From positions 193,920-202,877 of the forward strand of contig LDIV01000001.1 of NCBI GenBank assembly GCA_001468855.1: 8,958 nucleotides of DNA, written 5' to 3'. The notes under the pieces are model-generated. The model did not search any database and was not told the DNA's origin. It saw only the letters and a program-made list of their open reading frames with translations. Source of the DNA: a candidate division TM6 bacterium UASB124. Its GTDB lineage: Bacteria; Dependentiae; Babeliae; Babeliales; RVW-14. A program made the translations under genes and the position numbers. This document shows positions 1-6,455 of this stretch, piece by piece (position 1 is the first letter of the stretch; each line of letters opens with the position of its first letter).

Positions 1-65
1 GCCAGAACCGACGAATAGCCCTAATTTGCTGAAATTAAAAATTACATTCTCTACGCCACCCAATC
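1..65. other. Left edge, no callable gene
   Basis: This is the stretch downstream of the gmd stop. On the minus strand one frame stays open to the window edge and could be read as the beginning of another protein. It has no ATG and no Shine-Dalgarno, so I do not call it. No terminator hairpin with a T-run is visible after gmd, so the transcript may continue out of the window. Confidence 0.4.
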
Positions 66-1337
66 TTACACATAAGGCATATTACGCAACTCATCATGCA
101 GCTGCCATGTCATCTCATGCTTCGTATAATCAAATCCCTTTGCCGCATTAATTTTGATACCCTCACCAATTGGACTAAGTCCCTGATACAACAGATCATA
201 ATCAACCATAATCTTTACCAGATCATTAAAAGTAATACAGGCGCGCCAGCCAAGCATTTTCTTTGCCTTAGTTGCATCAGCTTGAAGCTTTTCAACCTCA
301 GTTGGTCTAAAATAACGACTATTGATACGCACAAGAATATCACCAACATTGAAATTCATTTTCCACTGATCGGTAAGACTCTTTATTTTTCCTACCTCAT
401 TGACACCCTCACCCTCCCACTCAAGTTGAACCCCTGCGTATGCAAAGGCAGCTTCAACAAACTCTTTAATCGTATGCGTCTCTCCTGTTCCAATAACATA
501 ATCGACCGGCTTTTCCTGCTGTAACATCAACCACATTGCCTTAACATAATCAGGAGCATATCCCCAATCACGCAGAGCATACATATTACCCAAGTACAGC
601 ACCTTCTGTCTACCCGCCAACATACTTGCCAAAGCTCGAGTTATTTTACGCGTCACAAACGTTTCACCACGTCGAGGACTCTCATGATTAAAAAGAATCC
701 CGTTACATGCAAAAAGATTATATGCCTCTCGATAATTGACCGTAATAGCAAAGGCATAAAGTTTTGCAGCAGCATACGGACTACGAGGATAAAATGGTGT
801 CAATTCACTTTGTGGAATGACAAGTCCACCAAAAAGTTCTGATGTTGATGCTTGATAAAAACGTGCCTTCGGAGCCCAACGCCTAATAGCTTCAAGAAGC
901 TTGAGTGTTCCAATACCTATCGTTTCAGCCGTATATTCAGGAATATCAAAAGAATCCCTCACCTGAGATTGTGCTGCTAAATTATAAACCTCATCCGGCT
1001 GCACCTCTTTTATAATTTCTTGCATTGCACTACCATCAGTCATATCGCCAAAGTGTAAAAACAATAATTTGTTTGAATTTTCTTGTTGATTACCATACAA
1101 GTGTTCAATACGTTGTGTATTAAATAAAGAAGATCTTCGAACAATACCATGTACCTCATATCCCTTAGATAATAAAAATTCGGTCAAATACGAACCATCT
1201 TGTCCGGTAATACCGGTAATAAGTGCTTTTTTATGTTTCATCGGCAAGGCTGGCTCTTCAGCCGATATAAAAACAATCGTTTGAATCCCCAAGAACAATA
1301 GACAAACACATATTTTTTTATAGATTGCTTTAATCAT
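66..1337 (-). CDS. gmd: GDP-mannose 4,6-dehydratase with N-terminal signal peptide
   Basis: Gmd is a short-chain dehydrogenase/reductase that uses bound NADP+ to turn GDP-D-mannose into GDP-4-keto-6-deoxy-D-mannose, the first step to GDP-L-fucose. The 423-residue protein shows the nucleotide-binding GITGQDG at 42-48, the catalytic STSE at 164-167, YAAAK at 188-192 and the family signature [15 protein letters not shown] near 217-231. It is full length. Unusually, the family-standard start (Met33, followed by KHKKALITG) is preceded by 32 residues: basic residues (KAIYKK), a hydrophobic core, and a likely signal-peptidase site after ISA (about residue 26). AAGGA five bases before Met1 supports this start, and nothing similar precedes Met33. 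The gene is last on the minus strand, 72 bp after the cysteine-rich protein gene. The enzyme assignment is near certain; export is inferred. Confidence 0.96.
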   Translation of the reverse strand: MIKAIYKKICVCLLFLGIQTIVFISAEEPALPMKHKKALITGITGQDGSYLTEFLLSKGYEVHGIVRRSSLFNTQRIEHLYGNQQENSNKLLFLHFGDMTDGSAMQEIIKEVQPDEVYNLAAQSQVRDSFDIPEYTAETIGIGTLKLLEAIRRWAPKARFYQASTSELFGGLVIPQSELTPFYPRSPYAAAKLYAFAITVNYREAYNLFACNGILFNHESPRRGETFVTRKITRALASMLAGRQKVLYLGNMYALRDWGYAPDYVKAMWLMLQQEKPVDYVIGTGETHTIKEFVEAAFAYAGVQLEWEGEGVNEVGKIKSLTDQWKMNFNVGDILVRINSRYFRPTEVEKLQADATKAKKMLGWRACITFNDLVKIMVDYDLLYQGLSPIGEGIKINAAKGFDYTKHEMTWQLHDELRNMPYV

Positions 1338-1342
1338 ATATT

Positions 1343-1347
1343 TCCTT
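1343..1347 (-). promoter_or_regulatory. Ribosome binding site that decides the gmd start
   Basis: AAGGA lies 5 bases before the ATG at 1337. The sequence before the internal, family-standard Met33 codon has no purine-rich Shine-Dalgarno at a usable distance. This selects the long form that carries the signal peptide. Confidence 0.75.
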
Positions 1348-1409
1348 ATCCCTCTTTTTTAAATTCCTACTTCAGCAAAAATATTCCGACAAAACGTATA
1401 ATTCTATGT

Positions 1410-2114
1410 TTAGTTTATCTTCAACCCAAAAACTTTCTGCACCACATCAAACTGTTCAGACTTAATAACCAAGTAAAGTATATCTGTACACACATAACCA
1501 TCATGTGATTTTTCTAGGAAATTTCCGCATTCAATATAGTTATTCATTGCAAACCTCGAAGCCATAAGGTTAATGAGCATACTTTCTTCAATAAGACTCT
1601 GTTTTTTTATAAATAAACGCCACCCATTCCCAAATGTTATACCAACCCTCCCTCGATAGTTATCTAGCGATACCTCCGTCCATCCATTTTTAAGACGAGC
1701 AATCACTATTTCATATGCCAGTTGTAACTCATTCAAGGAACATTGCCTGCCCCCATCATATAATTCAATTCCCCAACGAGCCCAAGTTCGTTGACTAAAT
1801 CGCGTTCTACTCCCACAACCAAAATCACGAATTTTCCAAACATCTGGCCGGACCCTAAAAGCATTCTTACTTACAATGTCACAGATTCTACAATCAGCCC
1901 AACTTTCTATAGATAACAAAGGATACGATTTAAAATCATTGCCTTTATCCGGATCCGCAAAGACATCGGTCGCTTTGAGCCGTTGCGCCAATGATGCACA
2001 ATACATTGGTATATCGTCCACGAAACATACTATTGAAGTACTATCCGCCGCATTAAGAACAACGAAACAATTAAAGATACAAAGTAATAAAAAAATATTA
2101 CGTATATATCCCAT
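1410..2114 (-). CDS. Secreted cysteine-rich protein of unknown function
   Basis: I do not recognise this 234-residue protein. Residues 1-22 form a signal peptide (MGYIRN, a hydrophobic core, probable cleavage after LNA). The mature part has eight cysteines (30, 39, 75, 78, 100, 125, 196, 209), including CRIC at 75-78, an even number compatible with disulfides in an oxidising compartment. It is rich in Trp and Arg in the middle (RTWARWGIELYDGG). The last 30 residues (DGYVCTDILYLVIKSEQFDVV) faintly resemble the start of an ankyrin repeat, which may be chance. I chose the ATG at 2114 because it directly precedes the signal peptide; the frame also stays open upstream to 2183. Its place between glycosyltransferase 1 and gmd suggests a role in the same pathway, but that is only context. 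Confidence 0.75.
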   Translation of the reverse strand: MGYIRNIFLLLCIFNCFVVLNAADSTSIVCFVDDIPMYCASLAQRLKATDVFADPDKGNDFKSYPLLSIESWADCRICDIVSKNAFRVRPDVWKIRDFGCGSRTRFSQRTWARWGIELYDGGRQCSLNELQLAYEIVIARLKNGWTEVSLDNYRGRVGITFGNGWRLFIKKQSLIEESMLINLMASRFAMNNYIECGNFLEKSHDGYVCTDILYLVIKSEQFDVVQKVFGLKIN

Positions 2115-2116
2115 CT

Positions 2117-2124
2117 CCCCCCCC
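2117..2124 (-). repeat. G8 homopolymer in the leader of the cysteine-rich gene
   Basis: Eight consecutive G on the minus strand end two bases before the ATG at 2114 and replace a normal Shine-Dalgarno. AGAGG at its upstream edge lies about 8 bases from the ATG, so a change in tract length would alter ribosome-site spacing. It would also change the frame of the upstream in-frame extension (to 2183). Confidence 0.6.
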
Positions 2125-2141
2125 TCTATAAGAATAGCCCT

Positions 2142-2172
2142 GATCATACAAAAGCCCCTATATAGTATGATC
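2142..2172. promoter_or_regulatory. Inverted repeat upstream of the cysteine-rich gene
   Basis: GATCATAC (2142-2149) and GTATGATC (2165-2172) are perfect 8-base arms separated by 15 bases, centred about 43 bp upstream of the start at 2114. This could be an operator or a leader hairpin. No convincing -35/-10 pair was found, so its role is open. Confidence 0.35.
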
Positions 2173-2363
2173 TTACATCTCAACCTCTATGAAAAACAAA
2201 AATCTTTAAAAAAACAAGAAAGAAATAGGCCTTCCGCACAAAGTATATATCGATGCATCTATTCCTTTCGAAACATATTATCATTTTTTTTATTAACGTA
2301 ACGTGAATTCGTGGTTTGAAAATTCTTGAAAAGATAAGCTTCCTTCTCCAAAATTTACTAAAC

Positions 2364-2395
2364 AATAACATTAAGGAGAAAGACACAATGTTATT
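2364..2395 (+). promoter_or_regulatory. Hairpin with Shine-Dalgarno in loop and start codon in stem
   Basis: AATAACATT (2364-2372) and AATGTTATT (2387-2395) are perfect 9-base complementary arms. The 14-base loop contains AAGGAG (2373-2378), and the downstream arm contains the ATG at 2388. As plus-strand RNA, this leaves the ribosome site exposed and the start codon paired in a weak stem with a single G-C pair. That layout would suit temperature- or ligand-sensitive translation. As minus-strand RNA it could simply be a hairpin after GT11-like gene 1. Confidence 0.4.
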
Positions 2396-2492
2396 AATAG
2401 GTATTTTTGACTCTTGCGCAGATTGCTTAAAAATCGCTATAAAACACATCAGTTATCAACACCAATATTCTCACCATGAAGATTGTTGTTGA
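2388..2492 (+). CDS. Possible small Cys/His-rich protein (34 residues)
   Basis: This short plus-strand reading frame is preceded by AAGGAG nine bases before ATG, as good a ribosome site as any gene here. The product begins MLLIGIFDSCADCLKIA, with CADC at 10-13, has several His in its second half and ends in CC. It would be a candidate metal-binding or disulfide-containing peptide. Its 3' end overlaps the last codons of GT11-like gene 1 on the opposite strand by 44 bp. Against it: it is short, has no recognised family and no clear promoter. TTGAAA at 2326-2331 could serve as a -35 but lacks a well-spaced -10. It could be chance, or a decayed gene end. Confidence 0.3.
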   Translation: MLLIGIFDSCADCLKIAIKHISYQHQYSHHEDCC

Positions 2493-3708
2493 TCACATAA
2501 TCCATATTTTGGGGAATTGAACTGCAATCAATAATCATCGCCTTATCTTTGATTTTTGCAGCATCATTGGCAAAAACAACATCAAAAAGATTTGCCTTAG
2601 GGTCATTAGGCCATGGCTTATTAAAGAAAACACCAACTTTATCAACAAACAATTTTTTTTCTGAAAGCCATCTGCTATGCCATGGGAAAAATATAATTTT
2701 ATGTGACCCAACAAGCTGTGGTATCAGTGCATAATCAGACAAACTTCTTATCAAACAATCAAATTGCGCCATCGCAAACATATCTTCAACTGCATGATTA
2801 CTATAAATGTTTTCGCCATTCCTGGTAGCAAAAACAATATTTTGCTTATTAATCGATTCTTTGAATCGTTCAAGTATTTCTTGTGGCTTAGGATCATCAG
2901 TAAAAATATATACATAGAGTGGAGCATCACATAAAAGTTCTGATAATTTCTTTATCTGATCGACATAATATTGCTCAGGCGGAAATCTCATTGGATACAC
3001 ACGATCGGCTGGTTTAGGTACCGCTTGTTCTTGATTCATATCACCTGTATCAGAAACGGTTGTATCGCATATCTCATTGTGTGTTTTGTTATCCATATAC
3101 ATAAATTTGTAATCTTCAAACTGCTCAGAACCATCAAAATATTGTTCCGCACTTAACGGATTATCAAAACCTCCGCCTTTTCTAACATGCACCGCAACCG
3201 TTATCATATTTTCAGGTAAACTAACTTGAGGAACAGAAACAAGCGGTTGAAGAAGTCTTTTTAGTTCTGATCCAAAGCATTCATTCTTACGACTTAATGA
3301 ATAAAGAGGAGCTAAAGAAAGACGATCCCTTAACTTTCCATCTTTAATAACCGTTGGCAGACCAATTTTAAATAATGTATTTACTTTGGCTTTCTTTAGA
3401 TATGATGCCAAATCACTTTCATTCTTTATAACAATAACCTTCTTAAATTTTTTCATATAGTCTTCGTTCAAGACTTTTTCAAGTTTAGAAAAAACAAATT
3501 CATCAGAATGAGGAAAGTTCGTTAACAAAAATTCTATATTATACTTGTGCGCTAACCACTTTGCTTTGCAATAACGAACCATTTGGTCACCCATGCGGGC
3601 AATTTTAGTTGATGTGTCATTGGTTATGGCGCAATGAGGTCGAGGAGAACAAAAGCAAAAAACATGTATACAAAAAACAAGTACCCATAATAACTTGGAT
3701 GACTTCAT
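2449..3708 (-). CDS. Secreted GT11-like (alpha-1,2-fucosyltransferase-like) glycosyltransferase 1
   Basis: Probable fucosyltransferase using GDP-fucose; the acceptor is unknown. The order of motifs over 419 residues follows family GT11: RMGDQM at 38-43 (matching the GLGNQMFQY region), HVRKGGG at 174-180 (the HxRR-type donor motif), YIFTDDP at 267-273, and EDMFAMAQFDCLIRSLSDYA at 308-327 (matching the EDL..MS.C...I...ST region). The usual Asp after HxRRG is replaced by Gly. Residues 1-20 look like a signal peptide with several Cys in its core. I start at the ATG at 3708, since AGGA lies 5 bases upstream; the frame stays open to a GTG at 3744. It follows fcl by 48 bp. It is paralogous to the gene at 7688-8824 but has about 40 extra C-terminal residues. 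The family call is by eye; substrate is inferred from neighbours. Confidence 0.72.
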   Translation of the reverse strand: MKSSKLLWVLVFCIHVFCFCSPRPHCAITNDTSTKIARMGDQMVRYCKAKWLAHKYNIEFLLTNFPHSDEFVFSKLEKVLNEDYMKKFKKVIVIKNESDLASYLKKAKVNTLFKIGLPTVIKDGKLRDRLSLAPLYSLSRKNECFGSELKRLLQPLVSVPQVSLPENMITVAVHVRKGGGFDNPLSAEQYFDGSEQFEDYKFMYMDNKTHNEICDTTVSDTGDMNQEQAVPKPADRVYPMRFPPEQYYVDQIKKLSELLCDAPLYVYIFTDDPKPQEILERFKESINKQNIVFATRNGENIYSNHAVEDMFAMAQFDCLIRSLSDYALIPQLVGSHKIIFFPWHSRWLSEKKLFVDKVGVFFNKPWPNDPKANLFDVVFANDAAKIKDKAMIIDCSSIPQNMDYVINNNLHGENIGVDN

Positions 3709-3756
3709 ATACATCCTAATTAAAAAAAGCCACACCTTTAGCACCTCTCAAATTCA

Positions 3757-4779
3757 TTATTTCAATAGAGTATTGTTCTTTACATCATAATGCGTAGAGT
3801 ACCATTCTAATGTTTTGCGAATACCATCTTCAAGCGTTGTTTTCGCATACCATCCCAGAGCATGAATACGGCTAACATCCATAACCTTGCCGGGGGTGCC
3901 CTCCGGTTTAGTCGTATCAAAGACAAGTTTTCCTTCATATCCAATAACTCGTTTAATAATATCGGCAAGTTCGGCAATTGACGTGGCTCGACCGGTACCG
4001 ATATTGACGATTTCATTGTCATTATAATTTTCCATTAAAAAAACAAGCGCTTCTGCAAGGTCATCTACATATAAAAATTCTCTGATAGCCTTGCCGGCCC
4101 CCCAGACAGAAACAGAATCGAGGCCCGCTTCCTTTGCCTGATAAATTTTTACAAGCAACGCAGGAAGAACATGGCTCGTTTCTAAATTAAAATTATCACC
4201 TGGTCCATACATATTGGGAAGCATGCATGATACAAAGGTCGTACCATATTGACGGTTAAAAGCCTGACACAATTTGATCCCTGCAATTTTTGCTACAGCA
4301 TAACCCTCATTAGATGGCTCAAGTGGTGCAGACAATAAATACTCTTCTTTGATAGGTTGAGGGCAAATACGAGGATAAATACAAGATGATCCTAGATAAA
4401 CAAGCTTCTTTGCTCCATATTTTTGTGCAGAATCTATAACGTTTGTAATAATTTTTAAATTATCACAGATAAAATCAGCCGGTGTTTTAAGATGCGCACC
4501 GATACCACCGACCTTTGCTGCGATATGAAAAACATACTCAGGCCGTTCTTGTGCAAAAAAATCTTCAACTGCAGCCTGATTACGTAAATCAAGTTCTTGA
4601 GAAGTTTTTAAAATAATATTTTCAAATCCATCTGCTCGTAATTTTTTAACAAGAGCAGCACCAACAAGACCTCTGTGACCGGAAACGTAAATCTTCGCAT
4701 TGTGTGGCATACTGCCAAAGATCTGTATTGTACATGTAATAATACTTAATGTTAGCGCGTATACATATTTCAACTTCAT
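3757..4779 (-). CDS. fcl: GDP-L-fucose synthase with N-terminal signal peptide
   Basis: Fcl (WcaG family, extended SDR) epimerises GDP-4-keto-6-deoxymannose at C3 and C5 and reduces C4 with NADPH to give GDP-L-fucose. In 340 residues I see GHRGLVG at 34-40, SSCIYP at 131-136, YAVAK at 160-164 and NLETSHVLPAL around 198-208. S131, C133, Y160, K164 and H203 match E. coli S107, C109, Y136, K140 and H179 with a constant shift of 24. The catalytic enzyme is therefore complete and simply carries about 24 added N-terminal residues. Those residues are a signal peptide (MKLKYVYALTLSIITCTIQI, probable cleavage near FGS). A very strong GGAGGTGA site precedes Met1; none precedes Met24. It starts 17 bp after the stop of GT23-like gene 1, so the two are probably co-transcribed and translationally coupled. 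Confidence 0.96.
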   Translation of the reverse strand: MKLKYVYALTLSIITCTIQIFGSMPHNAKIYVSGHRGLVGAALVKKLRADGFENIILKTSQELDLRNQAAVEDFFAQERPEYVFHIAAKVGGIGAHLKTPADFICDNLKIITNVIDSAQKYGAKKLVYLGSSCIYPRICPQPIKEEYLLSAPLEPSNEGYAVAKIAGIKLCQAFNRQYGTTFVSCMLPNMYGPGDNFNLETSHVLPALLVKIYQAKEAGLDSVSVWGAGKAIREFLYVDDLAEALVFLMENYNDNEIVNIGTGRATSIAELADIIKRVIGYEGKLVFDTTKPEGTPGKVMDVSRIHALGWYAKTTLEDGIRKTLEWYSTHYDVKNNTLLK

Positions 4780-4782
4780 ATA

Positions 4783-4792
4783 TCACCTCCTC
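4783..4792 (-). promoter_or_regulatory. Strong ribosome binding site of fcl
   Basis: GAGGAGGTGA is close to a perfect anti-16S match, with AGGAGG six bases before the ATG at 4779. It sits between the stop of GT23-like gene 1 and the fcl start. It fixes the start at the signal-peptide Met rather than at Met24. Confidence 0.85.
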
Positions 4793-4796
4793 AAAA

Positions 4797-5798
4797 TTAG
4801 TTCTTGATAGCATTTTTCTTTGCTGGTTTTGTTTTTGCCAGTTTTGGTTGTAATTTGACATCACTAATTTTAGCGAATCCGTCGAATTGATAATGAATCA
4901 AATTGGGGTTGAAAAAGATTACAGCGGTCGAAACATTTGACAGCGTGTGCACAAAGTAATCACATCTCGACAGTAGCAGCACTTCTACTAATACATCCAA
5001 ACCACGCTTGGCAAAAAAACCATTCTCTTGTTTGGTACCTACAAAGGTATAATAATTTGTCTCTTTCCCTTTGGACCGTTCCGCAGGATAGCTTATAACT
5101 TCTCCGCAAACAGCATTTGGGCTATCTTTGCATAATTCTTTCCGGGCAATATCCATTAATTTTTGTTCATCTGAGGCTATGAGATATTTGACGTGTTTGC
5201 CTGTAGATGCTCCTAGGTATGCATACTTTTGAGCCTTCTTAATTACTTCTAGATGATTAATTGGTTTTTGGCCATCTTCTCCCTTATTCGTTCCCCTTAA
5301 ATGTATCCCAACAACAATGCAATTTTTCATATTCTTATTATAAAAATCATCTACAATATCCAAAACAAATGGTTTGATCCTTATGTACTTTTCAATGATA
5401 TGATGTGCCAATGGACGCACAATTTCGATATCGCTAAAATCATACCATGGAAAGAAAAAGTCGTTTGGAGCTTTAAACCTATGGTCAATGATATCATTTG
5501 TATTGTAGGTTGCAGTTGAAACCGGATCAAAATAATATTCCCATGCATTGTTGGTATTATGCCATCCATCCGGTTCATAATAAACAAACTTTTGATCCCA
5601 AAAAACAACAGGTTGTTGCCCAGATGCTTCACACCACACCAAGTGCCCAAGAACACCTAAAAACTCAGAAAAAAATCCGGCTCGTCTTGCACCGATTACG
5701 TGTTTGTTGTTAGATATTTCTTGTGCCTGAAGATTATTAAATGGATTAATTTGAGAAACAAGCCAGATGCTCATCAGTAAAATTTTTAATGATTTCAT
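4797..5798 (-). CDS. Secreted GT23/NodZ-like fucosyltransferase 1
   Basis: Probable GDP-fucose-dependent transferase related to the NodZ/FUT8 (GT23) and O-fucosyltransferase superfamily. The 333-residue protein has a signal peptide (residues 1-25, cleavage near LQA), an N-terminal domain starting HVIGARRAGFFSEFLGVL at 33-50, the donor motif GIHLRGTNKG at 164-173, YLIASD at 205-210, and RGLDVLVEVLLLSRCDYFVH at 265-284 followed by SNVS, a layout typical of the C-terminal nucleotide-binding half. The motif normally reads HxRxTDK; here Asp is Asn. The C-terminal end is Lys-rich (KPAKKNAIKN). AAGGAG lies nine bases before the ATG, the same spacing as in its paralogue. An IS remnant ends 8 bp upstream of that site. 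It is followed by fcl at 17 bp. Fold call moderate; acceptor unknown. Confidence 0.72.
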   Translation of the reverse strand: MKSLKILLMSIWLVSQINPFNNLQAQEISNNKHVIGARRAGFFSEFLGVLGHLVWCEASGQQPVVFWDQKFVYYEPDGWHNTNNAWEYYFDPVSTATYNTNDIIDHRFKAPNDFFFPWYDFSDIEIVRPLAHHIIEKYIRIKPFVLDIVDDFYNKNMKNCIVVGIHLRGTNKGEDGQKPINHLEVIKKAQKYAYLGASTGKHVKYLIASDEQKLMDIARKELCKDSPNAVCGEVISYPAERSKGKETNYYTFVGTKQENGFFAKRGLDVLVEVLLLSRCDYFVHTLSNVSTAVIFFNPNLIHYQFDGFAKISDVKLQPKLAKTKPAKKNAIKN

Positions 5799-5818
5799 AC
5801 CAATAATCTCCTTTTTGT

Positions 5819-5836
5819 TTAGAACTCATACGAAAA
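5819..5836 (+). repeat. Left terminal inverted repeat of IS remnant
   Basis: TTAGAACTCATACGAAAA matches the reverse complement of 6403-6420 at 14 of 18 positions; the four differences are contiguous and all transitions. The outer TTA includes the presumed TA target site. The transposase stop codon (5826-5828) lies inside this repeat. Confidence 0.65.
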
Positions 5837-6417
5837 TCCTAACGTAGAAAAAGCCTATAAACACAGTCATTTCAAACAACGCTAAAAACAAAAATTCACA
5901 CCTTACCCAACGTGTTCGAAGTGAACGAAAATGGTTAAGCAAGCCATGAGAGCGCTCAATAATCCAACGGTGTCGAGAGAAATGCTTTTCTGGTTTCTTT
6001 TTCGATCGTCTTTGATTGATACTGATGAGCGAGATGACCTTCATTTTCTTTAAATCATTTTTAACAGTCATAGCATCATAGGCTCGGTCTGCAGCCATAA
6101 CCTTGAGCTTCTCTTCTTTGAATGATCCATAAAAAGACCGCAAAGTAGGTCTCACAAGCTTACTATCACGCGTTTTTGCTGCACCAACAGCGATGTCAAG
6201 TAGAACACCTTTTTGATCAACAATCATACTTTTTTAGATCCTAACTTGCCTCTATCGGTTTCTGCTCCACCAACGCGGCTTGTTTTTACAGGAACAATCA
6301 ATTTTATTTCTTCCAAAATGCATCTGGTAATTCACAAGCCATTCTCCTTTTTTGTATGAGGTATTTTACCTCAAAGAGAGAGGTTTATCATCATCTAATT
6401 ATTTTTCGTACAGATTC
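5822..6417 (-). mobile_element. Internally deleted IS5-like insertion sequence
   Basis: The element is bounded by imperfect inverted repeats GAACTCATACGAAAA (left, 5822-5836) and GAATCTGTACGAAAA (right, reverse complement of 6403-6417), flanked on each side by TA (5820-5821 and 6418-6419), consistent with a TA target duplication. At 596 bp it is shorter than a usual 800-850 bp IS5-group element. The inside carries a broken transposase. A 7-bp hairpin (TGAGGTA-TTT-TACCTCA, 6357-6373) precedes the transposase start. It lies between the two GT23-like paralogues, in the same orientation as the operon, and separates GT23-like gene 1 from upstream sequence. Confidence 0.72.
5826..6342 (-). pseudogene. 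IS5-family transposase, deleted and frameshifted
   Basis: An ATG at 6342, after AAGGAG, begins MACELPDAFWKK, the typical N-terminus of IS5-group transposases, then hits TAA. Reading resumes in another frame with VPVKTSRVGGAETDRGKLG and SKK, then TGA. A second shift, at the A6 run (6230-6235), opens a 133-codon frame (6227-5826) with the C-terminal catalytic half: GVLLDIAVGA, MAADRAYDA (second Asp) and RWIIERSHGLLNHFRSLRTRW (the Glu region). The helix-turn-helix part and the region of the first catalytic Asp (about 100 residues) appear to be missing between the first two pieces. One added A in the run would rejoin the last two pieces. It cannot encode an active transposase. Confidence 0.8.
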
Positions 6418-6420
6418 TAA
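6403..6420 (-). repeat. Right terminal inverted repeat of IS remnant
   Basis: On the minus strand this reads TTAGAATCTGTACGAAAA, the partner of 5819-5836. With the flanking TA it defines the element's right end, 36 bp beyond the stop codon of GT23-like gene 2. Confidence 0.65.
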
Positions 6421-6455
6421 TTCTTTGGCAAAAAATTTTCATGCTGCAAATAAAT

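Larger units (their letters stand above)
2115..2448. other. 334-bp gap between GT11-like gene 1 and the cysteine-rich gene
   Basis: This is the largest gap in the minus-strand gene row, so the cysteine-rich gene and gmd may have their own promoter here. It holds the G8 tract, the GATCATAC inverted repeat and, on the plus strand, a hairpin and small ORF starting at 2388. The rest is AT-rich with no further recognisable element. Confidence 0.5.

Noticed and set aside
96..524. 142-codon plus-strand ORF opposite the end of gmd
   Set aside because: It lies wholly antisense to a well-supported enzyme and has no recognisable protein features.
66..1241. Starting gmd at the family-standard internal Met33
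   Set aside because: No Shine-Dalgarno precedes that codon, while AAGGA precedes the upstream ATG, and the extra residues form a coherent signal peptide.
1876..2301. 141-codon plus-strand ORF opposite the cysteine-rich gene and its leader
   Set aside because: No family resemblance or ribosome site; it is antisense to a signal-peptide-bearing gene with better support.
2180..2449. 89-codon minus-strand ORF whose ATG overlaps the stop of GT11-like gene 1 (TGATG)
   Set aside because: The overlap would suit translational coupling, but the protein is a low-complexity Phe/Ile/Lys-rich string with no signal peptide or domain and no ribosome site. Such frames are common by chance in AT-rich DNA.
2449..3744. 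Starting GT11-like gene 1 at the GTG at 3744
   Set aside because: The GTG sits inside its own purine run without spacing. The ATG at 3708 has AGGA at 5 bases and gives a normal signal peptide.
6345..6360. CTCATACAAAAAAGG (minus strand) as the right inverted repeat of the IS
   Set aside because: It resembles the left end CTCATACGAAAATCC, but the pair 5819-5836 / 6403-6420 is longer, is flanked by TA on both sides and lies outside the transposase start, so it is the better boundary.
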